Source: Liolophura sinensis
Lineage: Eukaryota; Mollusca; Polyplacophora; Chitonida; Chitonidae
Length of the DNA: 60,000 nucleotides
Direction of reading: 5' to 3'
NCBI RefSeq assembly: GCF_032854445.1
Contig: NC_088295.1
Location: 20,635,385 to 20,695,384, forward strand
Part shown: piece by piece, positions 24,070 to 35,708 of the stretch
Numbering within the stretch: the first letter of the stretch is position 1
How the letters are laid out: every line of letters starts with the position of its first letter
Notes under the pieces: generated by a model
What the model was told of the DNA's origin: nothing
The model's input: the letters and a program-made list of their open reading frames with translations, nothing else
The model's database searches: none
Program-made: the position numbers and the translations under genes

Positions 24070-27000
24070 AAATAGATCATTAGGAAGAGAAAGGAGAACT
24101 TACAAGATCACACAATGAACAAAATGGTCAGTGACCCGCAACTTTATATCTGACTCCACTAGACTAAAAAAACAATTACTGCCAGTGTGGACTGAATCAT
24201 CCTAAGGAGAAGGAACTGTTGGTATTATCAGTCACTTTGATTGCAAAATTCCATGTACACCTAAATGTAAGAATGTTAGAGAGATCACTTCTCCGCATTC
24301 TGCCAAAACCTGGTGTTCTCACAAAACATCAGCTAAATGCACTTCTAACATCAAACTCATACAATATGAATATCACTGTTTACCATGTCTTTTAAGCAAG
24401 TTCTAAAGGATAGAGTATACTGCAAAAATATGCATGTCCTGTAGGAGTCCTCTGCATATTTAGCCAGCAATTAAGTTTGAAGTTATCAAAACTGACCGAT
24501 ACAGATTTACTGAAGTGACTGTAGGTTTGATGGTGGCTCCCTCCCTGACTAACTAACCTTAGCCCTGACTGACCTGCCCTCCCTTCACTAGAATGACCCA
24601 CATCTAGCCTCTAAAACATGAACATGAGACCAGTGGGAATCCTTAATTAGAACTAGCTGAGCTGTGGGTGTGGTCAAATGTAGCTGGGTAAACTTAATAG
24701 CACATGATGACCTATCAATTTACCAGTCTCCAATTGGGGTAGAGAGGGGAGGGGCGAGGGGGATCAGTCTGCCCCACAGCCTGATATACATTACTGACCT
24801 CTCTCACCTGGTCCTACTCTGAGGCTGTGAACTGGGAACCATCATGTAAGATGTTGCAAATAAAATCCACAATACCACTATGGCAGTGCAGCACAACCAT
24901 CACAGCAATGTGTCATCAGCTGCAAATTCTTGAAAATAACATGAACTAAACTTGTCAATAATAAGATTAAAAAAAAAAATATTTCAAGACAAAATTCACA
25001 GAAACCAAAGCTAATAAAAATAAATGATTTGTATTAAATTGACAATGATGATATTTTCAAACTGAATATTATTTTCCTCCAAAAAAGAAAACAATATTAG
25101 TCAAATTTTTCCTCACTTGTCATTACTGTAGAAATCACTTGCACACTTTCAACTAATGTCAAGATTGTTTTCAGCAGTTGAAAAATGGAAGGACTCCTGA
25201 TATTTTCTTTATCCACTATGTCTATCACATGAGCATGAGAGTTCCTCAGTAACAGCTACATGAGATATGTTACCACTAGACATGACTTCTCACTTCATTC
25301 TGGTTATACAACTTCCTCCACTATACAGCGCCACATCCCTAGTTCTGACACACTAGCATATTCACAAAAAGAGGCTTAGACCTTTCCTATATATTCTGAG
25401 TGGTACACCCATTTATGTATCACACTTAGTGGTCTCCTCGCCATCACAATTCAGATTTGTATCTCATGGTGTAGCAATACATGTGTTTCCAATTTTAGCC
25501 TCAATTTGTCCAGATGAGCATGTGCCAGGACAGATACTTTGCTCTTCACAGAGATTCCCCATAGTTTTTACACAGTGTTTATACACTTGTACAGTACATC
25601 AAATAGTACACAGTGTAAAACTGTAAAAGAAATGCACTTTATTTGATTATTTTGACAGGTGATCTTACACAAAAGGAAATACTTGTGAAACTTCCCGAAT
25701 GTGTATGTGGCTAGAACACTTGGATTAACAATGGAGAAGTGTAAATGTTTTATGTAACCTTTGCTCCAGTCAAGGCGTATGGCTTGTTCCTTATTGTCAA
25801 CACCTACTCGATTAACAATATACTACATGAACAGATCAAGTCACAAGAAATAATACACAATACAACAACCAAGTTATCAGGGAAGCATGGGCCTCTCATG
25901 TCAAGGAAAAGCTTAAATTATGCTCATGCTAAACTGCTCTAGATCGGCATGAAATTAACTCAGCTAATTAAACCTTGATGATCACAGCTCACGAGAAATC
26001 AGAAAATAGATCTTATGAGGTTATTTATCCTATAAATACTTGCATTTCACAAAGCCTCTTTGAAAAGCTGAGAGTGTAAATACCCACTTTGATTTAGTAA
26101 CTCACAGTGGTTCAACATTCCACAAGTGAAAGAGTTGTGAGTCCATGTTCTGTTTCATACATTCCTCACATTTGCCACCTCAGGCAATGACCCGAGTAAC
26201 GAGGCCAGCCAACTGCTTCAGCCAGCTCCAAGCCCTCACTGTTCACACCTACACAGTACAGGGGTCACCTTGTCCAACAGTCACCAGCTCTCGGTACCAC
26301 ATTACCCATTACCTCATACTCTATTTGATATCTCACAATCTAAGTAGAGCTTCAGTCTTCAAAATATGTATGCCATTCCACATCACACTGCATCACATGT
26401 CATCTGATGCAAAAGATGACTGTAATAGGGATCTGTTTTTACTCCTTTCAAGCACATCACTTAGAAATTATACACCACTTTCATAACAATCAAATGATAA
26501 GTTATTATCTGAAATGATTGTACACAAAGTGTTCCTCCTTGATATATACATGCAGAAGAAGAAGACTACAGGATTTTCCCATTGCAGAGAGAGGCTTTCT
26601 ACATTCCCAGCAGTGTGAATAAGAGTAGTACTAGAGAATCACTAGCCTTATCCTGCATATACGTGTGGGAACTGTCATTCCATTATCTTATTGTCCTTGG
26701 TAAAATTGGATGGTGTATTAACAGTTTGATTACACAGTGAAAATCAGATAATACGCATACCACTTCATAACCTTGAACCATGTAAATAAATGTACACATA
26801 GCCCTTCTGAATACTCCAGGTTTCTGATGAGGCAGCATCCCAGTATTCACACAAGACTTCTATCTACAAATGTAGGAGAGAAGTTGCCTTTAGCCCACAC
26901 TGATCCAGAATCCAGTCCACATTCCTATCAAACCAGTACTACAAGAAACAAAGACAGCAATACTTATAATTTCATCTATCACCTGGAAAGGCTGAGTTTT

Positions 27001-28235
27001 ACAATTTTCAAAAAAGCCATCTACAAGGCCTGTATCCAAAAACGGAACCTAAGTGAAAGAAATGTACACTTATAAAATGCAATCAGTTATAAGTTTTTGA
27101 CATGTCTAATAAGACAAGTGTATCAAAAATGATATCTGTAGGTGAAGTAGAACACAAAACTCAGCAGAGAGAGGGCAATGTTGTCAAAACTTGTTCTGTA
27201 TTCCATGGCTACAAATACATCCTACCTCTCTGACTGTACACTCCATGATTTCTGTGACACAAAGATGTAACATCCACAAATAGAGTTTTAGATATCAGAA
27301 TAATGATCCCGCATAAAGTACAATTGCTACTGTGGAATACTAAAAGAGTTATTATTGCATACAACAATACAAAACAATGATTACAACAGCTATGCTACCA
27401 GGTCCTTATTCCAGCTAAATTACTTGATATTCTGGACTTTATGCAAAGTTTCATCAAGAAAATTTACATTGAGGCAGTTCTGATATACTAAGGAAACAGA
27501 AATATCAAAGGTACATTTGTGCAAAACATCTCCTGGAGAAACCTCTATTTTAAGAAAACTGTGTACTGAAACTGATGGATTAAAGTTAAGCTTTTGTTAA
27601 CATTCTCCAGCCTTTGATGTTGAGCAGTAACAAACTCCACTGGAATGTTAGTACCAGGGAGTAGAGAGAAACCAATCTGTGGGCTGAGTGGTTAAAGACT
27701 GGCCATGTGAAAAGCTTTCCATGTGATATTTTAACTGAACTTCCCAGCCACACTGAAGGAACACTGGTTGAGTAAAGTTCACTCCCACAGCTTGCTGTTC
27801 ACAGGAAGTCAGCTGATCAGTCAGGCACGGGAAACAGTCAATTACCAGAGACGACCGTGTCCATAAGGGTAACGCAGCCCTGATCACCACTACACCCACC
27901 AAAGACAACCATTACCAACAAATTGACTTGACATTATCACCATTTCTGAGTGTTGCTGAATGAAGAGGTAACAGTGACAGCCTTATTCAGACCCAGACTT
28001 GCAACTGACACATGCTTATTCCCCTCTGTCCAACCAAATTGCCAAGTTTAAATTTCATATGAGACAAACAGTAACTGTTGCACACGTTTCACTGTTTGTG
28101 TGCGTGTATGAACCTAAATGTATGAATACTGATTTATATGATTCTTTTGTTAAGTGGTTCAAATGGTGTACATGTGAGAGGGATGTCGACGACACGATGA
28201 AGATGCCATTTTGAAGATGAAGAAAGATGTATGAA
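24070..28235. other. Non-coding interval, nothing recognised
   Basis: Short frames only, the longest 113 residues (26145-26486), without domain or splice context. 27648-27908 is G+C-richer and could be an unknown repeat or conserved element. Confidence 0.5.
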
Positions 28236-28346
28236 CATTATAAGATGAAAATGGTAATGACAGTGTGAACATTATAAGATGAAAATGATGAGATGAGATG
28301 AAAATGATGAGATAAGATGAAAATAACAGGATGAAGATTAAAATGA
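28236..28346. repeat. GATGAAAAT-type simple repeat
   Basis: Irregular repeats of agatgaaaatgatgagat, directly upstream of a SINE-A 3' fragment. Confidence 0.8.
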
Positions 28347-28351
28347 CAGGT

Positions 28352-28450
28352 GGGCTCTGCCTGGTTTCCCAACACCATAATGCTGGCTGCAGTAATATAA
28401 GTGAAATATTCTTGAGTATGTTGCATCAAATAAATAACTAAATAAATAAA
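28352..28450 (+). mobile_element. SINE family A, 3' fragment
   Basis: gggctctgcctggtttccc...accataatgctggctgc...agtgaaatattcttgagtat, then an (AAATAAAT) tail: the last 100 bases of the family. The preceding 110 bp is a GATGAAAAT-type simple repeat. No duplication is clear. Confidence 0.85.
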
Positions 28451-28526
28451 AGATCATTTCATTTTGGTAACATTCATACAATAGTGCCTTCTTAGAATAA
28501 GTAAAACTGACTGAGTTCACGACACT

Positions 28527-28850
28527 TAGGGGCATCACTGGCTCAGATTGCTAAGGTGGTAGCTCGTGACTATTATGCCATTGATCACACATTTTCAAAT
28601 CTAGCCCTTCCTGTTTCAGCAAGGGTTCAAAGTCAGAATGTTTGTCTGGTACTTGATGAAGGTTGGTGGTTTGCACTGGGCAATAGTTTGTTCCATAAAA
28701 ATGACCACCATGATGAAGGTTGGTGGTTTGCACTGGACAATACAGTTTGTTCCATAAAAATGACCACCATGATGAAGGTTGGTGGTTTGCACTGGGCAAT
28801 ACAGTTTGTTCCATAAAACTGACCACCATCATGTGACCAATCAATAACAG
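28527..28850 (+). mobile_element. SINE family C (third family) with internal triplication
   Basis: The head ggggcatcactggctcagat has an A box-like tggctcagattgc, and ttttcaaatctag is B box-like. The body continues agggttcaaagtcagaatg, tttgtctggtacttgatgaa. A 57-59 bp segment (gatgaaggttggtggtttgc...ttccataaaaatgaccacca) is then present three times (from 28655, 28712 and 28771). The end ctgaccaccatcatgtgacc parallels the region before the 3' module of families A and B. I infer a SINE whose 3' half was tandemly amplified. Confidence 0.6.
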
Positions 28851-31794
28851 GAATTAAGGCCTTTACTTTGCAATAAACAATGATTTGTCACCCCAACTAG
28901 TTGCACTTTTCTGCATTTTAAGTCATACTTTATACACATACATGTGATATAAGGTAAATGTTACATTGCTCCTGGTGAGACAGAATTATACATCAAACAC
29001 CTGCATCCTCCAAACACACCTGTCCCTCATTATGCAGTTTTTTGTCAGGTCATACTTTCTGGGGCTGTTTTTGCTCATTTCTTTCATTCCAATCATTACA
29101 AAGTCTATAGCCCTGTATTATCCACACCAATGTTGTAGACATAACAGCTACGTTTTCAGCAACAGGGTCAACATTAGAATGAATTACACATGAATGGCCT
29201 ACAAATTTGGAAGGTAACAATTTTGTGAATGTGACACCTCAGGCAAAGTTTGACTAGCTAGTGAAACAGACCGGACATTGCTGAATAAACAAGTGAGGAC
29301 AGAGTTTGGGCATGTTGGGGGACAAGCAGAGGAGTGTGGAAGGCCGACTGGCTCAGTCCCCCATCCTCTCCATAGGCTGTGTGTGAGTGAGGACAGAATT
29401 GTCAATGAAACCAACCACTCAAACATCTGTCTCCCATTCTACCCTACCATGGGGGATCCACACCACTAAACAGCATTCCACTCCTCCCTTTTTTCTGTCA
29501 ACTTTTTGTGCCACGACATAGAAAAACATGTATGAGAAACACTATCTAAGAGGAAGTTGCAGTGTGGGAACTTAGAGAAGGAAAGACTTTCTGACAAGAC
29601 TATGAATAGGCCTAGCATACATGTAGCAGTAATCAGTCCTACACAGTAAGGATGGGGGAACTCCAAAGAGTGATACGGACCCATGTTCAGCATGAGATAG
29701 AGAGAGGGAGTTGCTCGTTACTGCAGGAAGGCAGATAAACCAGAAGTATGTGAGTGCATACATACCTCCCAACAAGATGACCACCTTTTCCTCTGCCCAA
29801 CCTGGCCAGAAAGACATCTCAGCAATGACAGCTGCCCCACCAAGCTCTCTTTCAGCATCCACAATGTAACAGCACAGTAACATTTCTCCACAACTCCTGT
29901 GAGAGCCCAAATCCTTCAAAAAACTCCTCTCACAACCCCTGAAATGTGAAGGAGGCCTTCCAGGGGGATAGCCCAGAGAAGAAAGTTTGGTATGTGTGAC
30001 TGTGAGCTGATCAACAAGTTACTTGTGGCTTTGTTTGCTCAGAGAATTTACTATTGACAGACAGCTCAGGGCTAGGCTCCTCCCCTCTGGCTGGTCAGCT
30101 GCACTTTGGGTCTCCTCCATTGGCTGAAAACAGTAAATATTGACATAACCCACATACCGGGCATTCCACAAGCGCATTAATAGGTTGAGAGGTGGGCTAG
30201 CCTACATAGGCCAATGTGGCTGGCTGTACAGATGAATGGAGGGCCATTCCCGCTCTGATGGCTTGTCTCTCTGCTGGGCGTGCTGGGATAGAACCAGAGC
30301 ATGGTCCCTATCACATGTATCCACGCTGCAGCCAACACATACAGTCACAACTCCCACACATCTGCCTGTATCCAACAAGCCTCACTCTGTCTCCCCATAC
30401 CCCTCCACACAGCTCAGTTGTCAAAATTACAACTCACAGAAAAAATGACCCATGTAGAACATCAAATTTTAATCCGTGTCTTCTGTTCACATGGTGACAA
30501 ATAAATCTCAAATTTTTTTCTCAATCACAAAACGAGAACAGTTATACTCATTTCGTCAAAACCCGAGCCATAAGCAACTGTTTCACTGCTGCACACCGCA
30601 AAAAGTGCAGTATAAATTTTCCCACCATAGGCAACAGCCTGTTTCAGTGAAGATGTTGTCCTGTCTTCGGTTTTCCTTCATTTCTAACCCAGCAACACAT
30701 CTTCTAGGCTTACTGTGAGCCGACTTGGGGTTTTTACCTGTCTGGAATCTCATGAATCAAGATGTTCGAAATTCCACATTAAAACACACAATGACATGCC
30801 TGTGGTTGACAGTTCACAGAGGACATGAAGACTGAAGTGTAGGCTTCAGCTGATGCCTGGCTGGCTGCCTGCCTTTCACAAAATGAGGAGGAGAGCTTCT
30901 TGTACATGTATATCATCCTCTTCCTACAGGTAGACATAAACTTTTTTAATGAGATATCTATCAAATAACATCATCAAAGCAGTTCTCAGGTCAACTCACT
31001 CAAACTATAAGACAAATGTACATTAAACATATATGTTGCAATGTGAATACTACTTAACTTACAGAACATCTAATCATGCGCATTTCTCTTGTGATGTCTA
31101 AACTGGCGACACCTTCAATGTAGCATGTTTCTAAAATATGTTATGATAGGTTAAGACAGCGCAATTACTATATTTTACTAGGAGAGAACAATTTTGAAGT
31201 AAATTAATTGTATGAAGGGAACATGTCAGGTTTGATTGTTTTAAAGGGTTAAAAAATAAGAATTTGATATTACCACATAAAAAATATACAATCTCATGAT
31301 AGATTTAGTTGGAGTACATCGTGTGTGGCAAAAAAATGTTTCAAAGAAAGTTAAGAGAGCAGAGCTAAGAAAAAAGTTTAACTTGGTGAGGCTGAGGCAC
31401 ATTCCTCAAGTACTGGGACAAGTGTATCTTAGTGTGTCCCCTAATACAAACATGACCTGAGTCTACTTCACTTGTACAAAGGCCTCTCTGTATTCAGGTG
31501 ACCTCAATGGCTGGAAATTGTGCAGCCTTATCATACCTCCTGCTCAAGTAGTGTGACCTGCCAGGGAGAGCCCTAGCCTGGACCACTACACTACACCATG
31601 CAACTGGCACTACTATCTCTTACACCTACTTGGATACAGTCAAACCCTTCATTTGCAGAACAAAGATGAAAGGAAATTGGTTGACCTGGTTTACAAGTTT
31701 ATGTATGGATAAAACATTCCAGAATAACAGAAGAGCATCTGTCTGTGTGACAACACTGCATGCCTCACCTGTCATTACACAACAATGTATATAC
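28851..31794. other. Non-coding interval with a motif-rich patch
   Basis: 30060-30210 is G+C-richer and contains ccattggctg (CCAAT type), gtaaatattgac (forkhead-like) and gcattccaca (TEAD-like). No gene recognised. Confidence 0.45.
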
Positions 31795-32830
31795 CTGTCC
31801 AACGTCGTCTCTCACCTGTACACTAACCTCACAGACCCCACACCTGACTTCACTGACCACTTTAGTCTCTTACCTGTACACCAGCCTCATAGACACCACA
31901 CCAGGTTTCACTGAGCACTGTAGTTTTTCACCTGGACACCTGACTCACAGACTTGCACCTGACTTCACTGACCACTGTAGTCTCTCACATTTACAACAGC
32001 CTCACAGACTCGTGCCTGACACATGTAGTTTCTCAGCTGTACACCAGCCTCACGGATACCACACCTTACTTCACTGACCACTGTAGATTCTTACCTGTAC
32101 ACTTACCTCACACCTGATTTCACTGACCCTGTAGTACCTCATCTGTACCCCAAATACACAGACTCCATGAACAACTTTATTGACCATTGTAGTCTCTCAC
32201 CTGTACGCTACAGATAAACACCTGACTTCAGTGACCACTGTAGTCTCTCATCTGAGCGCTAGCTTCACAAACCCACACCTGACTTCAGTGACCATTGCAG
32301 TTGATCACCTGTACATCAGCCTCACACATCTGATACCTGATTTCACTGACTACTGTAATTGCTCACCTGTACACAGCCCCACAAATCCCACCCCTGACTT
32401 CACGGGCCACTACAGTTTCCTACCTCTACACTGACCTCACGCCTGATTTCACTGACCACTGTAGTATCTCACCCCGACCCAAATTCAAAGACTCCATACA
32501 TGACTACTGACCATGGTAGTCTGTCACCTGCACATTAGCCTAACAAACCCACACCTGACTTCACTGACTATTGTAGTTGCTCACCTGTACACTTGACCAC
32601 TATAGTGCGCTGTAGTCTCTCACCTGCAGGCCAGCCTCATATATAGACCCACACCTGATCCCACTGTCTCTCACCTGTACATGAGCCCCACAGACCCTAC
32701 AACTGACTTTACTGGCCACTACAGTCTCTCACATCTACAACAGCCTCACAGACCCCATGTATGATTTCACTGACCAATGTAGTCTCTTTCATCTACAACA
32801 GCCTCACAGATCTCACTTACTGTAGTCACT
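31795..32830. repeat. Degenerate 58-bp minisatellite, about 17 copies
   Basis: Units of cctcacagaccccacacctg, acttcactgaccactgtagt, ctctcacctgtacaccag with starts at 31827, 31885, 31943 and 32000, continuing with substitutions and indels. Crossing frames (HLTSVTTVVSHL) are artefacts. Confidence 0.9.
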
Positions 32831-34647
32831 GTAGTCTACGTATTCCAAACCAGCTGAATCAAGCATAGTGCGCATGAAGAGCCACACATGTACATGTATA
32901 TCAGACTTGTACACCCAACAGACCCTCCTTACATCCTTTTCGCATCTTATATCTTCTCTCTGGGCTTTTCGTATGTTATTTAAACATTTCATATTTCCTT
33001 GATTCATGGAATTCTGCTCCATTTCTTATTCCTTTTTATCTCCTTCTGCAAAACATTCCTCATCTCTATTCAACCATTCACATCATCCAAAATAATGACT
33101 TTCCAGTAATTTGCTCTTCTCCAAAAATAACAAGTTTTCTAATATACTGTATGAAATGTATATGCACAGAATTTGCAATACACACCCTCTTCACCCAAAA
33201 TACTGCATTTACCATACATGAACTCCATAAATTCATATTTAACTGTTATTATATGTTATCTCAGTATACTACAGTCTTCTTATTTTGAGGACAGATATAG
33301 GTACCAGTGAAAGCCAGAAGTTGCATTTTTCTCCCAATTTTAATTTGACAAAAGAGTTACAATTCTCACTTGTTACAATTACATGTGTTTTGGCATATAT
33401 ATATATATATATTCTCACGTGTAATCTTCTCACTTGTCCCCTCAGTCATCTGCCCCCAATTTATCACACCCCAAAGCTCATCTTCTTGATTTCTACCTAC
33501 CTATCCACTTCATCTACCCCTCCTCAATATTTACTTTTTATCTCTTTTTTTTTTCTCCCCTCACAACACAGAATTGTCGCTCTTCATGTAATATTACTTT
33601 TTTCACATGCTTTCTTTTCCAGATTTTCTTCTTAATTCATCCATCTTTAATATCAATCTTTATTCTTGGTGATTCTTGTATTCCTTTTAACTTCACTAAC
33701 CAGGAATTGTCATATGCAGGGACTATTTCTTATCGTACTTCTACAGTATACTAGTATTACATTTTGAATCTTATGAGAAAAATTCCCAGCACTCCTCCAG
33801 ATTCCATCAATAATCACCCTACTCCAAATTCCCAATGAGTTTGTCATAACACGTCCTTCGGTTTATCTTTCTTTTAGGGCTCAGAATGAATTACATGCAT
33901 ACCTCAATTATAAAAACAATCAGATTGTTTAAAGTTTTATTACAAACAGCTTGCCTTGAATCAAACAAAGAAATTTTGTTACAACATACAATATTATCTT
34001 ATCACACTTACCGAAATCCACTTCTTATTTAAAATTTGATCAAAGTGAAAACAACCATGCGAATGCAGTTGGCGGAGGGGGGGACATGAAAAACCCGTTG
34101 AGAACTACAGCCCTTCCCGCTGGCAAACCTTATCAATGAGACAGAGAAGATATATGTGTAATTGCAAATAATGTAGGCCATCAGGCAAAGTATAATACCC
34201 ATAGAACAGGATTTACACCACATGCAGTGAATTCCTGAGTAAGTACTTTGACACCCAGCCTGCAAGCTGATTGGACAGACCTAGCAGGAGAGGCTCTGTT
34301 AGGGTTCAGAATGGCTATAAATACAACTAAGTAAGGGCAAATAAATCTTGCTATACAAACTGAGATTATGATCCCAAAATCCAGATGACTTTATCAATAG
34401 ATCAAAAACACAAAGGAACAGTTCTTTGAACAGTTGATAAAACTTCTTTACTTGTGTGATTACTGCAATGAGTACATTTACACTTCTAGTTACCATATGA
34501 GAAAAGTCACACAATTACACTTTTGATGGTGGGAAATATTTATTTATTCTATTCGCATGCATATCTTGGCCTTTCAGATTACATGTAGATGACAATCATG
34601 GCATAAATAAAAACATACAGCGGGGTCAGAAACTAGCTCGGTGCAGG
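32831..34647. other. Non-coding interval, C/T-rich on plus
   Basis: 33000-33700 is strongly pyrimidine-biased on the plus strand, with an (AT)n run at about 33398. Frames of 116 and 106 residues here reflect the composition. Confidence 0.5.
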
Positions 34648-34656
34648 CAATCTGGG

Positions 34657-34838
34657 CTGTGAGTTCAAGTCCAGCTCATGCTGGTTTCTTTAACAGCTGT
34701 GGCAATGTCTGCCACCAACAGATGGTCGTGGGTATCCCCTGCACTCTGCCCCGTTTCCTCCCACCATAATGCTGGAAGCTGTCGAATAAGTGAAATATTC
34801 TTGAGTATGGAGTAAAACACCAATCAAATAAAAAAATA
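34657..34838 (+). mobile_element. SINE family A, 5'-truncated, 9-bp TSD
   Basis: Begins just before the B box (gagttcaagtccagctcatg) and runs to the aatcaaataaaaaaa tail. Flanking duplications caatctggg occur at 34648-34656 and 34839-34847. The A box is missing, so this copy should not be transcribed by RNA polymerase III on its own. Confidence 0.9.
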
Positions 34839-35080
34839 CAATCTGGGATCCACTCACCAAAGAATGTATCTTAAAAAATCAATAACCCAAATGTACACAT
34901 AAATTTTCTCTTCTACAATGGCAGGCAGAAAGTGGAAGAAAAGTGGAAGGAGTGGATGAAAACTACAGACCCTTTGGCAGGTTAAAAACGAAGCTTCCCA
35001 TGTGAAATGTACAGTAAGACTGTGCAGATAGTCCCACAAGTGCTGTAGATTGTTTGTTGTCACCAAGGACTCTCAACAAA

Positions 35081-35431
35081 GAGTGAGTGAGTGTGCTTAG
35101 AGTTTAACGTTGTACTTCACAATTTTTCAGTCACATAAGAAGACGAATGAGTCTTTAGAGTGTATGTAGGTGTAATGTGACTCCTTGTTGCAGGATGGAT
35201 TTCCACCGCTCTTATCTAGTGCTGCTTCACCAAGACGACTTACCGAAGGCAAGTAAGCCGCCGCACCCGAGACATTATACAGATACAAGTCAACCAGGTC
35301 TATCCACTACTGCTGAACGCCAAGCAAGGAAGATACAACATCCTCTTTTAAGGTCTTAGGTGTGACCCGACCAAGAATTGACCCGAAAACTACTGTGCCC
35401 TTAAGAGGACCAACTGAACCACCCGGCTAAC
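35081..35431 (-). mobile_element. SINE family B, full length, diverged head
   Basis: Read on plus: gagtgagtgagtgtgcttag, agtttaacgttgtacttcac, ccttgttgcaggatggattt, cgaaggcaagtaagccgc, then a head whose reverse complement has tggttcagttggt (A box-like) and gggtcaattcttgg (B box-like). It shares the tail and body with the other family-B copies. A target-site duplication is unclear. Confidence 0.85.
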
Positions 35432-35525
35432 AGTGAGAAGAGGAAACTACTAATTCCCTGAGTTGATCCTCCACCTTTCTGAGTTCTTTTTGAATTACAT
35501 CCCACTTCCTACCCTTGGCAAAAGA

Positions 35526-35696
35526 GTAATTCAATTTTATTGGTGTGTTACACCATATACAAGAATATTTAGCTTGTAAAATGGCGGTCAGCATTATGGT
35601 GGGAGAAAAACAGACAAAGCCCAGAGAAAATTCACGACCATCCTCAGGTTGTTGGCAGACCTTCCCACCTACAGCCAGAGAGGTAGCCAGTATGAG
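35526..35696 (-). mobile_element. SINE family A, 5'-truncated and diverged, imperfect 12-bp TSD
   Basis: Reverse complement of the family from tattggtgtgttacaccat...caagaatatttagcttg through ccttcccacctacagccag to agtatgag. The flanks cttggcaaaaga (35514-35525) and cttgacaaaaga (35697-35708) match at 11 of 12 positions, consistent with an aged duplication. Confidence 0.8.
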
Positions 35697-35708
35697 CTTG
35701 ACAAAAGA

